Source: Periplaneta americana (lineage: Eukaryota > Arthropoda > Insecta > Blattodea > Blattidae). From it: a DNA stretch of 64,000 nucleotides. Under the pieces are notes generated by a model, which made no database searches, had not been told where the DNA came from, and saw only the letters and a list, made by a program, of their open reading frames with translations. Every line of letters begins with the position of its first letter. Position 1 is the first letter of the stretch. Where the stretch lies: the NCBI RefSeq assembly GCF_040183065.1, contig NW_027185501.1, forward strand, positions 701,001-765,000, given 5' to 3'. Shown here piece by piece: positions 31,126 to 42,800 of this stretch. Position numbers and translations under genes: made by a program.

Positions 31126-32281
31126 GTCAGAACCTCAATCAGAGGTATTATGTTATTAACGTTAAAAACACAACTGCAATATTAAGAAATTGGTGTTAGT
31201 ACTTTTGTTTTGCAGACAATATAGAAAATATCAAACGGAAAGAAGCCATATAAAAATAACGACATAAAAATTCACGTTCCGTTTGAAGTTTGTGCACCAC
31301 TGTTTTCTTATTCCAACAGGCTGCTTATTCATATACAGTACATAATTCTTCTTTCTTTCATTCCTAGCGCTTGATGCCCGCGCACGATGTCAAAGTGAGA
31401 AAAATGCGCTTGCTTTGACATCACTGCCTTACATAAACGCTAACGAATGTGGTACCAATTAGATGTAGCGCTCCAGTACATTTCAGACGCCCTGTACTTA
31501 AAGTACCATAATTTCTTAGCACGCTAAATTGGAAGGAGAGGTCCTATGTCATGGCCAGCATGAGCTTCTGATGTGACCAACGCCATTGGAATACTTTTCT
31601 ATGAGGTCGTATGAAGGAAATGGCGTACATTTCTAAGATATAAAGTAGAGGTCATCTCTACAAAGAATTTATGAAGCTGAGAAGTATACGACAACACAGA
31701 TTGTGTAACAACTTGCAATATACATTTAAACAGCGTTCATAAATGCTTGTGCGAGAGTCAACAGCATTTATAACATCTGCTCTGTCACACAATGAACATT
31801 GTCAAGTTCTTTTAAGTAATGGATAAATATTGTATACTAATTTGTCAGCACTACGTAAATGTAGTTACTTTACATATGAAGCAATGTATATTTGCTGAAC
31901 CACAGCGAATACAAAAAATGTTTATGTACATTATTTTCGCATATTTTATTTAAGTTTTTCATTCACCTCGTACATTGGTCACTTTACCTTCTGTAACAAC
32001 ATATAGACCTATATGAAGATCAGTTTGGTTGAATTATTTGTCAAGTGAATAGATATCTATACTTTTCGTGAGATAAAACAGCAAGCTACTATATCTGCCA
32101 TACACTAAAATAGATATTATTATTTGTTAAGAGTTAAATTTATCAAAGTTAAATAAATAAATAATTTTGAATGGTCGGTATCAACATAAATACATACACA
32201 AATAAAATTGACTTGAATCCAACCAGTGTGAGATTTTAAGTCCATAATAGCAAAGTTCCAGATTAAAAATGAACGACTTTA
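31126..32281. other. Unassigned AT-rich sequence
   Basis: No ORF, tRNA-like head or TIR pair recognised in about 1.1 kb. This is one of the longest stretches without a recognised element. Confidence 0.35.
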
Positions 32282-32420
32282 GAATTCAACGACAGCTGGA
32301 TACGACTTGTATTTTTCTGTATGTGCTTTGATCCTGGTTGAGTAGAAGAGAAGGCCAGATGGCTTTAACACTGCCGGGAAAATAATAACAATTTTATTAT
32401 TACGACGCTGATTATTCTGC
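32282..32420 (+). mobile_element. LINE 3' UTR fragment
   Basis: TTTGATCCTGGTTGAGTAGA, AGAGAAGGCCAGATGG and GCCGGGAAAATAATAA match, in the opposite orientation, 40366-40450. It appears to be the 3' end of a LINE with a TTA-type tail. Confidence 0.6.
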
Positions 32421-32762
32421 CATGTTGTGTTTTTTTTGTTAAGTTTATTTATACACGCTTTAACATCTGTGCCCACATTGCGTGTTTAGTATCGGTAGAT
32501 ATACCAGTAGGCCGTTTTTATTGTTGTTGAAATGCTGTTTCTATTGTGTGTTGTAGATCGTTTGTGCAGCGAATAGGGATTACAAAGAATGGACACTGAG
32601 CGAATTTTCCCGTTTTATTTCTCTGCGTCGGCGTTTAGTTCCACTTTCAAGCGCTAGAGGTTAGTGGAGCACACGCTAAGATAATAATAATTGAGACACA
32701 GGATCCACACATTGCATAATCCAATAACGCTTTGCTTCAAATAAATTCAAGTTAACAGCTTT

Positions 32763-32833
<71 letters not shown>

Positions 32834-33086
32834 CATTATAAAATTATATACCAAATTCGTTGAATATTTGTACACAATATAATACAGTTAGGCCTATATG
32901 GTTTTATTTCTCATATGAGTTTTGTTTTTCCATTCTCAGTGCTATCAAATCATTACATATTTTAATTGTAGTTGGGGTCAACGTCTCAACTCTCATTATA
33001 AAGGAACTCTAGAGTCTAGACATTACAGTTAATGACGGATTTATTATTTTATGGATCCAAATTATTTTATTTGAGTACATAATGTA
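32421..33086. other. Unassigned sequence with a (TTA)n microsatellite
   Basis: TTA units fill 32766-32832. No gene seen on either side. Confidence 0.5.
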
Positions 33087-33088
33087 CC

Positions 33089-33163
<75 letters not shown>
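33087..33163. repeat. (CAT)n tail of the LINE
   Basis: About 25 CAT units, the 3' tail of the minus-strand LINE and a hypervariable microsatellite. Confidence 0.9.
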
Positions 33164-33208
33164 ATAACTTCAAGGTTTAGGCCGATGGCCTGTTCCGCCT
33201 CCAGAATT

Positions 33209-35795
33209 TTATCCATCAAACTGGTCTCTCCAACGTCTCTTTGGTCTTTCCACTCGTCTTCTTCGTGTAGGTCTATAACACCATGTTCTGAAAGGTATCC
33301 TGTCGTTGGGCATTCTTGTTATATGGTCGTACCAATTATTTCTATATTTTTCAATTATAGTTATTACACTCTCGATATTCAGTTCTCGACGTATATCTTC
33401 GTTTCTCTTATGGTCCTGTAGTCTAAATCCTGCTAGTGGCCTTAAGAGTCTTATCTCAGCGGAATCAATTCTTCTCTGTTGGGCTCTAGTCAGAATCCAC
33501 GTTTCTGAACCATATAACAATGTTGGTATTGCCAGCGTCTTGTAAAATTTGAGTACAGTTTTTCTGTCGACTTTATTTATGAGTGTACGTTTAATTGTAC
33601 CAATAAGTCTTAAAAATTTATTTAACTTGTTTTCTACGTCTGTGGAGGATATGTAAGAGAGATCGCATCCAAGGTAAGTAAAAGAATTTACTTGTTCAAT
33701 CATCTTATCCTCTATTACAATTTTAGTTCTTATTGTATTATTTCCGCAGAAGCCAAATACTTTAGTTTTCCTGTCTGATATTTTTAGATTGTAGTTATTA
33801 GCAACAATTCTCAACAGATGGACTGCTCTCTGCAGGTTGTCTTCAGAATCAGCCAACACCAACTGGTCGTCTGCGAAAAGTAAGTAATCTAAAATGATAT
33901 TATCTGTAAAATAATGTGTTTTTAAATTGTTCTGCCATTCTCTTACGGCTTCGTCTATGTACAAATTAAAAAGAGTAGGTGATAAGGGACACCCTTGTCT
34001 GACCCCTTGGTTAACTTCTCGCAAGTTGGTGGTAATCTTGTTGATATTCATTTTGATTTTTGTATTTTTGTACATACTTTGTATCACCCTTATTAGATGC
34101 TCAGGAATTCCTTTCTTTTTTAATATCATCCACAATTTTGTTCTGCTAATCATATCAAATGCTTTCTCAAAGTCTATGAAAGCCATATATGTGGGAATAT
34201 TAAATTCGACATGTTTTTCTATAATGTGCGTTATGGCGAAGATATTATCAATACACGATCTGTTTTTCCGGAACCCACTCTGTTGTTCTGCTAATAGCAC
34301 GTCTGCAATTTTGTTTAGTCTTTGAGAGATAATCTTGGCATATATTTTATAGCCTGAGTTAAGAAGGGTAATCCCTCTGTAATTTTCACAATTCTTCCTG
34401 TTCCCTTTTTTAAAAGTAGGAGTAATTAGTGCTATATTCCATTCTTCTGGTATGTGACCAAACTTCCAACATATATTTAAAAAACTTAAAAATCTTTGTA
34501 AAAAGCATTGTGGCGCATATTTAAACAATTCCAGATTTAAACCATCTGATCCCGGCCATTTTCTATTTCTGGTTGTTTGGAGAGCATTATTCAATTCTTC
34601 TATTGAAATTGGGTCCACATATTCATTGTATGTAGCCGTTTGTATGTTTTCTTCATCATCCTTACTAGTCCATAAATATTGCTAAAAATCTAGCCATTGC
34701 ATCTCAGAAATGGGGTTCCAGTTTATAGTATCTTTTTCTTCTTTATTTAGTTCTTTCATAATCTTGTATGCTTTAGCTTGTCTGCCATTAATATCATACT
34801 CAATATTATTATTTACAAATTTATCCCAGCTTTCTCTTTTAATTTTCCTTATTTCTCTCTTTGCAACTGCAGAGAGTCTGTTATATTTAATGCGATTTTC
34901 ATACGTGGGGTGGGAAATATATAATAAGTATGCATCTTTTTTGTCTTTTATTATTGTTGCTAATTCGTCGTTCCAAATGTTAAGTCCTCTTCTAGTACGT
35001 CTTTTCTTTCGTTTACCTAGGGCTTCTGACGCAGCCTGTGTTAGAATAGTTTTCAATAATTGCCATTCTTCATTTACATTTAAACTCATAGGTGTTTCCA
35101 CTACTTGTAAGGCTATTCTATTCTGATAGAGTTGTCGGATACTCATATCTTCTAATAGGTTGATTTTGTATACCTCTTCTTTCTGATATAATTTTGTTTT
35201 ACTTCTGTACCATTTTGGGGGCATATTAAATTTAGAGATTAGCAAGAAGTGGTCTGTATTAATATCATATCCCCTATATACTCTCTTGTCTTCAATAAAT
35301 GTAGCTAGCTTTTTATTTACTATTACATAATCAATAATTGATCTATAGCCTCTTGAGCTCCATGTGTATTTGTGGATGTCTTTGTGGCGAGAAAAGCTGT
35401 TAGTCACTTTAAGGTCATTTGATGCTACAAAATCTATAAGATTTCTTCCATTCTGATTTATTGTTGGTTCACCGTTATTGCCAATACATCCATCCTTTTC
35501 TTTATTTCCAATTCTTGCATTGAGGTCTCCTGCTATAACAAGAAAGTCGTTTTTATTTATCTTATCCACTTCCTGTTGGAGTTTAGTGTAAAACCTCTCT
35601 GTTTCTGCTTGTTTGCCCTCCTCCGGTGCATACACTCCTATAATTGTCATATATCCTCTTGTTACTTTTAGTCTTAATATAATAATTCTTTCATTAATAA
35701 TGTACCTAGATGTATTAATTGTATGTGTTATATTTCCGCTGAGTCGACTGCTAGCTGGTGTGATGTCAGTGCCACTCCTGGGAGAAAGCAGAATC
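33209..35795 (-). pseudogene. LINE ORF: AP endonuclease and reverse transcriptase, one stop
   Basis: The frame runs from about 35795 to 33209, interrupted by one TAG at 34684-34682. Endonuclease: TIIGVYAPEEGK, FLVIAGDLNARIG (catalytic Asp/Asn), YTWSSRGYRSIIDYVIV and NTDHFLLISK (Asp-His). RT: RKWPGSDGLNLELFKYAPQC, NYRGITLLNSGYKIYAKII, YMAFIDFEKAFDMI, GVRQGCPLSPTLFNLYIDEA and FADDQLVLAD (active site FADD). The C-terminus has LLYGSETWILT and RRVERPKRRWRDQ. Endonuclease nicks the target, RT copies the RNA there. The endonuclease type is shared with RTE and related clades. Nearly intact apart from the 5' loss and one stop. Confidence 0.9.
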
Positions 35796-35914
35796 TCACG
35801 CTCAAACTGGTTTGAAGGTCACTGAAATCAGTCCTGCTACATCGAAGGTACCGAAGCGAAGTGTCCATACTGTATAATTATCTGTACGCTGGTTTGTGTT
35901 CATCCAACAAATTA

Positions 35915-36114
35915 TATATTTTGATTAATGTTTGTGATATTGGTGATTGAGGCGGTGATGAATCATGACATGTAAATTTCCCAATCCGGAATTTGCCTTT
36001 GTGACTAAAGGAAACCATGAAAAACCCCAGTCAGATTAGTCGGACACGGTGTTTGAACCTGGGATCTTCCGAATGCGAGTCTCAAACGCTACCGTCTGAG
36101 CCAACTCGCTCGGT
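35915..36114 (-). mobile_element. tRNA-headed SINE (minus)
   Basis: On the minus strand the head reads CCGAGCGAGTTGGCTCAGAC (A-box region) and later CCAGGTTCAAACACC (B box). The body contains GGGGTTTTTCATGGTTTCC and AAGGCAAATTCCGG, a layout common to the other SINEs in the window. The left limit is approximate. Confidence 0.75.
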
Positions 36115-36924
36115 AATTGAATCTTTAAACTAAAAGGTGTTTGTCTAGCATACAAGGAATCTTTGTAGTTACGTTATATTTAAGTTAAAATTTAATTCAG
36201 TTACAACTCAGTAATATGAATGAAAAATTTCCCTTTAGGACATACATCTCTTAAACACCATTTTTGCAGACACGATCTTTTGCTTCTACAGAGCAGTGTT
36301 ATTTACTTCTATTGATGTCACTGTTTACATTTATGCACGTCTTGAATGATAACAATAAATTTGTGTCATGTGAGAAATTGCAGCCCCTACGTATAACCCT
36401 AGATCATATAGCTCATCCCTATGAGTTAAAATCTACAACACTTTGAAGAGAACAACCGCCTGTATAGCCACCCGTCCGCCGTAACCGAACACGAGATGGC
36501 AGTACAGTCGCTAATGCAATTCAAATGGAAGTTATGACGTGACTCCTTATGTAATAACTAGATGGCAACATAGTAAACCTGACAAAAGTTGTTACCGTCA
36601 AAGCCTATAATGCCGAACAATCTGGGTATATATAAATAAGAAAAAAACATACACAAGTAGTAAAATATTGTTCGAGATAGAGACGATTAAATGATAATAA
36701 AGGAGAATTGTGGCGAATGAAGAGGGACAGACGGGAGAACCCTTAGAAAAAGTCATCACAAACTTAGCTTTATCCTCCAAAATACATTTGAGTGCAGGCG
36801 AATGAAGACACCGCAAACGTTGGCAAAGCTACGATGCGAAAATTGGCGAAAGCCATATAAAATTCACTACAGATGGACCTACTTACTATAGACACGTAAA
36901 ATGCATATAGGCCTACATATAGTA
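36115..36924. other. Unassigned sequence
   Basis: No gene or element recognised; short open frames only. Confidence 0.35.
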
Positions 36925-38436
36925 AAATCATTTAAAGATTTGGGTATTTATTTTACACATAACTTATGTCTCAAAATGCACTTAAATCACGTGGTAATTG
37001 ATCAATATTGAAAATTAGGATTTATAATCAGGAATACAAAATAATTTTAAAACATAAATAGGCCTGCTATTGATACCGGTACTTATATAAATCTCTAATT
37101 AGAAGTAAATTAGAGTATGTGTCTATAATATGGCCACCTCAGTTCTAGTCCCATCAGATGCAAATAGAAAGGATACAAAAAATATTTTTACATTATTTAT
37201 ATTAAACAAACATCACGTGTCGTCTTATGAAAAGGAAATTTCACGTAATCACTTACATTTTTAATTTAATTCTAAAACTTTAAAATCTAGACCAGGGATG
37301 CAGAACTGGCAAGAGAGGGGTGGAAAGCATGGGGAAAGCGTTGGTTCCCCGTCCACAGTCCACCGGCGTTGAATGACGTATCTGTGGCCCGTACGCAATC
37401 ACACACTGTTATCCAACCAGGAGATCAACCGTGAAAGGAATGTGCTACTATTGCGTTATCTATTGGAGCGAAGTATATAGATAATATTATCGTTATAACG
37501 TCAGTTTAAAAACCATGCGCTCTCCTGCATATGTTATTTCCTATATGGAGGTGTTAAAAGACCAGGAGATTAACAGTGATCTAATTTTGTAACTAGGGTA
37601 GTATAAATATGTGTGTAACAATGTTATTGTTTGTGCTGTGAGAGCGACCCAATAGAGAAGCGAGCACCCACGTGTGTGACCTTATGACATCTTATGACAT
37701 CAACATTCATTCACAGCATTACCCCGCTGCGTTTCATTCCGCAAAGACGTTCTCGTGGTTGGAGCACAGTAAGACAGACACTGAATACAAATCCTCTCCC
37801 CTACCAAGTTAATGACGTGCGGATGGAAGGAAGGGGTGAGTGACGCATCCGATAAGTGACTCAACGCCACACACAATTGTCGCCCAGTTCTGCAAGCCTG
37901 ATCTAGACGATTAATAAACAGTCAAATTTTACTCTATAAGACTGTTAACGGTATATGGAATAACTGTGATTTTCTTAAATTGCTCCAGTTCAATGTAAAA
38001 AGAACAGAATTACGTCATAGGCAACCTTTTGTTATTCCAATTTCTAGAACTGTCTCCTTCAAGAACTTTCCATTGTTTGTTGTGAGTACAGCTCTCTGTC
38101 TTTCAACTGTGATTCTCAACTAGATTTCAGTTTATTAATTAAAAATTGTATACAATCTGTAAAAAAACTATTATGTCCTTAGGTATTTAAATTATGAATA
38201 AGTGTATTATAACGATTTGCTCTAATTTCGAAATAGTTCTGTATTATTATATTGTCATTTGGCACTAATATTAAATGCAATATTATATTCTAGCAAGTAC
38301 TATGTATCCTCCTTTCTTTCGTTTTTGTTGCTTGTTTTGTTTTTTCACTATTAGGCTATGTATTTTGTAGGCCTATATAAATTGTATCAATGTAAGCCAC
38401 CTATAATTGCTTGCATCTGTTGGTGGTGAAGTTTAA
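36925..38436 (+). pseudogene. LINE RT fragment (R1/jockey-like), split by a hAT MITE
   Basis: The + strand reads VKSFKDLGIYFTHNLCLKMH, then LIRSKLEYVSIIWPPQF with a stop, QMQIERIQKIFLHYLY, and, after the MITE, LINSQILLYKTVNGIWNNCD and TELRHRQPFVIPISRTVSFK. This is the order of the post-RT thumb and C-terminal region of R1/jockey-type LINEs. It is 5'-truncated, has several stops, and ends TTTAAATACAAAAT before an (AAT)n tail at 38437. Confidence 0.75.
37293..37900. mobile_element. hAT MITE, 608 bp, inside the LINE
   Basis: Ends CAGGGATGCAGAACTGGCAA and, reversed, CAGGCTTGCAGAACTGGGCG. A perfect 8-bp duplication ATCTAGAC lies at 37285-37292 and 37901-37908. Removing it rejoins the LINE frame as KSRRLINSQ. 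No transposase; hypersimple non-autonomous hAT. Confidence 0.92.
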
Positions 38437-38442
38437 ATACAA

Positions 38443-38524
<82 letters not shown>
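38437..38524. repeat. (AAT)n tail of the LINE
   Basis: About 29 AAT units with one change (AAC). Confidence 0.88.
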
Positions 38525-38527
<3 letters not shown>

Positions 38528-38704
38528 CAAAATATACACCAAGATATTTATAAAATTTATATTTTTTTAATCAGTTTCCCTCTACATTATATTCTCAATA
38601 ATTCCTGCTGTATAAACACTGTTTTTTGGATAGGTTATTAGTCACATTTGAACGTTTTTTCACTTTGCTATTTAACTACGCTGCATCAACTACGAAGTTA
38701 ATTA

Positions 38705-38862
38705 GCATCAATGGTATTTGTGATAGCGAGATGAGGCCGAGGATTCGTCACAGATTACCTGACGTTTGCTTTACGGTTCGGAAAACCTCGGAAAAAACCC
38801 AACCAAGTAATCAGATCAGGCGGGAATCGAACACGCACCCAAACGCAAATTCGGATCGGCAG
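38705..38862 (-). mobile_element. SINE fragment (minus)
   Basis: In reverse: GTGTTCGATTCCCGCC (B box), TTGGTTGGGTTTTTTCCGAG, GGCAAACGTCAGGTAATC-like blocks shared with 63045-63305. The A-box end is diverged. Confidence 0.7.
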
Positions 38863-38983
38863 TATAGCCTGAAAGAATGGAAGCAAGATAGGCTACTCTG
38901 AATTTGTATTTAAAGACCCTCGTTTCCCACAGTGAACACTGCGTTTAAGTAGTTTACTTACTTATTTAACTTTTACTTACTTA

Positions 38984-39180
38984 CGACTTTTAAGGAACCC
39001 TGAGGTTCATTGCCGCCCTCACATCAGCCCGCCATCGGTCCCTATCCTGAGCAAGATTAATCCAGTCTCTACAATCATAACCCATCTCCCTCAAAGCCAT
39101 TTTAATGTTATCCTTCCCTCTACGTCTCGGCCTCACCAAAGCTCTTTTTTCTTCCGGCTTCCCAACTAACACTCTATATT
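38984..39180 (-). pseudogene. RTE-like LINE, short 3' end (a)
   Basis: Minus-strand 3' end, starting at TTTTAAGGAACCCTGAGG (reverse of the LINE terminus) and reading REMGYDCRDWINLAQDRDRW and VRAAMNLRVP. It stops at AACACTCTATAT, where the next copy's tail begins. Confidence 0.85.
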
Positions 39181-39196
39181 AATTAATATTATTTAC

Positions 39197-39990
39197 TTAC
39201 AAATGGTTTTTAAGGAACCCGAAGGTTCATTGCCGCCCTCCCATAAGCCCGCCATTGGTCCCTATCCTGAGCAAGATTAATCCAGTCTCCATCATCATAT
39301 CCCACCTCCGTCAAATCCATTTTAATATTATCCTCCCATCTACGTCTCGGTCTCCCCAAAGGTCTTTTTCCCCCGGTCTCCCAGCTAACACTCTATATGC
39401 ATTTCTGGATTCGCCCGTACGTGCTACATGCCCTGCCCATCTCAAACGTCTTAATTCAATGTTTCTAATTACGTCAATTGAAGAATAAAATGCGTGCAGT
39501 TCTGCGTTGTGTAACTTTCTCCATTCTCCTGTAACTTTATTCCTCTTATCCCCAAATATTTTCCTAAGCACCTTATTCTCAGACACCCTTAACCTCTGTT
39601 CTTGTCTTAAAATGAAATTCCAAGTTTCACAACCATACAGAAGAACCGGTAATATAACTATTTTATAAATTCTAAATTTAAGTTTTTTTGAAAGCAGACT
39701 GGATGACAGAAGCTTCTAAACCGAATAATAACAGGCATTTCCCATATTTATTCTGCGTCTAATTTCCTCCCGAGTGTTATTTATATTTGTTACTGTTGCT
39801 CCAAGATATTTGAATTTTCCACTTCTTCAAAGGATAAATCTCCAATTTTTATATTTCCATTTCGTACAATATTCTGGTCACGAGACATAATCATATACGC
39901 TGTCTTTTCGAGATTTATTTCCAAAGCTATCTCTGTAATTGTTTCGAGTAAAATTCCCGTGTTTTCCTGATAGTTTGTAGATTTTCTCCT
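39197..39990 (-). pseudogene. RTE-like LINE, 3' fragment (b)
   Basis: Second minus-strand copy directly behind the first. It covers [33 protein letters not shown], then in other frames the CETW region and RLRWAGHVARTGESRNAYRV, ending MNLRVP-type sequence. Several frameshifts. Confidence 0.85.
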
Positions 39991-40012
39991 AACATAATAA
40001 TAATACAAGTTA

Positions 40013-40316
40013 CAAATGGCTTTTAAGGAACCCGAAGGTTCATTGCCGCCCTCACATAAGCCCGCCAGCGGTCCCTATCCTGTGCAAGATTAATCCAGTC
40101 TCTATCATCATACCCCACCTCCCTCAAATCCATTTTAATATTATCCTCCCATCTACGTCTCGGCCTCCCTAAAGGTCTTTTTCCCTCCGGTCTCCCAACT
40201 AACACTCTATATGCATTTCTGGATTCGCCCATACGTGCTACATGCCCTGCCCATCTCAAACGTCTGGATTTAATGTTCCTAATTATGTCAGGTGAAGAAT
40301 ACAATGCGTGCAGTTC

Positions 40317-40318
<2 letters not shown>
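40013..40318 (-). pseudogene. RTE-like LINE, 3' fragment (c)
   Basis: Third minus-strand copy in the row: LHALYSSPDIIRNIKSRRLR, GHVARMGESRNAYRVLVGRP, GRPRRRWEDNIKMDLREVGY and AYVRAAMNLRVP, undamaged over its 95 codons. It is cut at the 5' side by an (AAT)n run. Confidence 0.88.
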
Positions 40319-40360
<42 letters not shown>

Positions 40361-40361
40361 G
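40319..40361. repeat. (AAT)n microsatellite
   Basis: AAT units joining LINE fragment (c) to the 3' tail of another LINE. Confidence 0.85.
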
Positions 40362-40690
40362 TTTTATTTTCCCTGGCAGAGTTAAGGCCATCGGGCCTTC
40401 TCTTCCACTCAACCAGGATCAAATCACATACAGAAAAAAATACATACCAGTATACAAATATGAACTTAAAAATAATAATAAACCTAACTGAGTAAAAAAG
40501 AGAGATTGAATACATATACACAATCAGCATTAACTTTGAAATAACAACAATAAAAATAAATGTAATAAAAAAGAGACTGAATACATAATCACAAACAGAA
40601 AAATACATTCTATTATACAAGTATTAACTTAAAAGAAAAAAAAAAGAATTAATACATATGAATATAATCTCACAACTAAAGGAATAGTAC
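40362..40690 (-). mobile_element. LINE 3' UTR fragment (minus)
   Basis: In reverse it reads GATCCTGGTTGAGTGGAAGA, GCCCGATGGCCTTAACTCTG and CCAGGGAAAATAAAAC followed by the (TTA)n tail; same family as 32282-32420. Sequence AAAAAGAGA-TGAATACATA recurs internally at about 40494 and 40567. Confidence 0.65.
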
Positions 40691-40712
40691 AATTAGTATG
40701 ATCAGCACAGCA

Positions 40713-40792
40713 CGTGTTACATTGAGACAATGACAATTACCTAGATATTAGTGTTAATATCTAGGTAATTGTCATTGTCTCAATGTAACACG
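40713..40792. repeat. Perfect 38-bp inverted repeat with 4-nt loop
   Basis: CGTGTTACATTGAGACAATG ... CCTAGATATTA at 40713-40750 is followed by GTGT and then its exact reverse complement at 40755-40792. No mismatch in 38 bp. It is not part of a recognised element. Possible origins: a snap-back copying event, a cruciform-forming repeat, or a sequencing/assembly fold-back. Confidence 0.95.
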
Positions 40793-41865
40793 ACAATTAG
40801 GTATATCTAGGTATCCGTATAGACAAGCTCGTTTAAGTAGTAATGATAGTATTAGTACTAATAATTATAATAAAATTGTAATATATATTTGTGTATAATT
40901 TGTTTCAACCTCCTGTAAACAGTCCTACAAGTCAGTCAAATCTCTAATTTTATTAATACTGTTGTTTTGTCAGTTTATCGATATTTTGCCTAACGTTTTC
41001 CCTTCCTGAATGTTGTATCACCAACTTGAAGTGTAGGGATGATAAAACAAGCATCTTACACCCCTCTCAGTAAGCCCTCAACAATTTTATATCTCTTGTT
41101 CGGAGGGGAATGGAACAACCCCATGTTTCATTCTGTCAGTTCATGTCCCTGCCAGTTAATTCTATCTCAATCCCACGACTAGTCCATTCTATCGCGCTCT
41201 GAATCCCTGCTGTGCTTTTACCTAAATAATCAAACTAAACAAAATCCACTTCTGTTTTCGACTTTAGTCTTAATTAAAATAAAGTTAGATACAATTAAAT
41301 TCTTTTACTACCCAATGAATAAGTTGAAATCTTCAAGGCAGAGAACATTAAACGCTGTAAAATTAATTTGTGCTAACACGTAGTAAGAGTGTTTCCAATG
41401 AGTTAAGTCCAAGGAATTGTGAGGGATTACAATTTAGACACAATCATGTAAGATGCTTAAGACGAATGTCAGAAGAAGAATTGTTAGACTCGATGGACAT
41501 GAACGAATCTAAAAATCTGTAAAATATTTTAGAGAGAAAAATAGACAGACATGTTTTTACTGTGTATATGAGAAGCTCATTTCCAAAAGGTGCCTACTAA
41601 CTCGAAAAAGTTAGGAAGTAAGATAACAAGTCTCATCACTTCTCGGTACCACATTCTATAATATGGTGGAAACAAAAGTTGCCAGATTGTACTATATTCA
41701 TGTTAAATTATATCCTAAAATCTTGCTTTCATTACAATAAGTACCAAACCCCAACTGATTTCTTTGCCAAAAGATACCACATCCGTTCTGCCAATTACCT
41801 GCTACTAAATCACACGATGCATGATGGCTATTGGTGTAGGGCAGGATAGCTATTTACTAATAATA

Positions 41866-41867
<2 letters not shown>

Positions 41868-41897
<30 letters not shown>

Positions 41898-41899
41898 AA
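41868..41899. repeat. (ATG)n microsatellite
   Basis: ATG units; gives a poly-His open frame on the minus strand. Confidence 0.85.
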
Positions 41900-42213
41900 T
41901 GTGTTTTATTGTGCCATTTCCATTTTAATATGTGTGTTCTTTTAGAGAGTACTTGGATGTAATCATAGGTGGGAGGGAACCTACAAAGGAGGACTTGTTT
42001 CGGGTACAAAGCACGTACGGTCAGAAGACCCGTGCATTGGATTTTAGACAAAATTATGATAATATGAAATTTTTGTGTATAATATTACTCAATAAATCCA
42101 TTTATCTATCTACTAATAATGCTTCGACAAAATGTTGTTTCTTGTATGTTATATGATATATGTGAAAGCCTGCAATAGGCTAAATGAATTCGGATCAATG
42201 ACGAACACTGTGA

Positions 42214-42585
42214 TTATCCTGAAATCAAATCAAGGGAGTGAGTGAAGCAAGTATGTCGAAGAAAGATGTTGGGAAAATGAAAAAAAAAATCCAATATTGA
42301 ACCAAATGAAACTTGCTTACACGATAATGCTTTCTGTAATGGCGGTAGTTTGACAGCGACTAATGCAGAACCAACACTTACCCAGAAACAAATACTGTAC
42401 TGGCATATTTCTCTAGACCATATAATGTCCAAATGTAACTCGTACGAGGTAACCCCTGGCGTAAGCAACCCGCTGCGCATATTCTTTAATGTCGTTTTTC
42501 CTATTTCATATGGAAAGTTATTGACCTTAGCAGAGCATGCTTGACGTGCAGTATCTCCCGGTTCTATAGGCGTTTGGACACCCAT
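42214..42585 (-). other. Open frame of 123 codons, unidentified
   Basis: Contains KVNNFPYEIGKTTLKNMRSG and LLTPGVTSYELHLDIIWSRE, then a hydrophobic Ser/Leu-rich end. The stretch has the look of a repeat-borne sequence, but no domain is recognised and no neighbour helps. Confidence 0.25.
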
Positions 42586-42800
42586 GCTCTAGACATTATT
42601 ATGGCATTACATTTTTGGTATAGTGATTGTTAAGGATTGATTGGATTTGGGGCCTACAATTAATTTTTAATCGAATAATTAATATACCATAAAAAGAACA
42701 TACTTATTTTTACTAAATGTGAATAACAAAACTATGCAATGGTAACTTTAACATATGAAATTTAAAGTCAGAGTAATGTTGTAAAATAGTGAAATCGAGA

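Larger units (their letters stand above)
33087..35800 (-). mobile_element. Second LINE family, 5'-truncated, with endonuclease and RT
   Basis: Minus-strand element of about 2.7 kb ending in an (ATG)n tail on its own strand (CAT units at 33087-33163). It carries one long frame with endonuclease then RT. The N-terminal end of the endonuclease is missing near 35800. It differs clearly from the family at 20260. Confidence 0.85.
40793..42800. other. Mostly unassigned sequence
   Basis: It holds a GAT-type microsatellite (41868-41899) and two open frames without recognised domains: 41932-42156 (+) with EYLDVIIGGREPTKEDLFRV, and 42214-42585 (-) with KVNNFPYEIGKTTLKNMRSG. Both look protein-like in composition, but I cannot assign them. 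Confidence 0.4.

Noticed and set aside
38411-38641. Poly-Ile open frame
   Set aside because: Read-through of the (AAT)n LINE tail.
40273-40495. Poly-Asn and poly-Ile open frames
   Set aside because: Produced by the (AAT)n run at 40319-40361 in different frames.
40713-40792. pre-miRNA gene
   Set aside because: Perfect pairing along the whole arm with a 4-nt loop is unlike typical animal pre-miRNAs; kept only as a palindrome finding.
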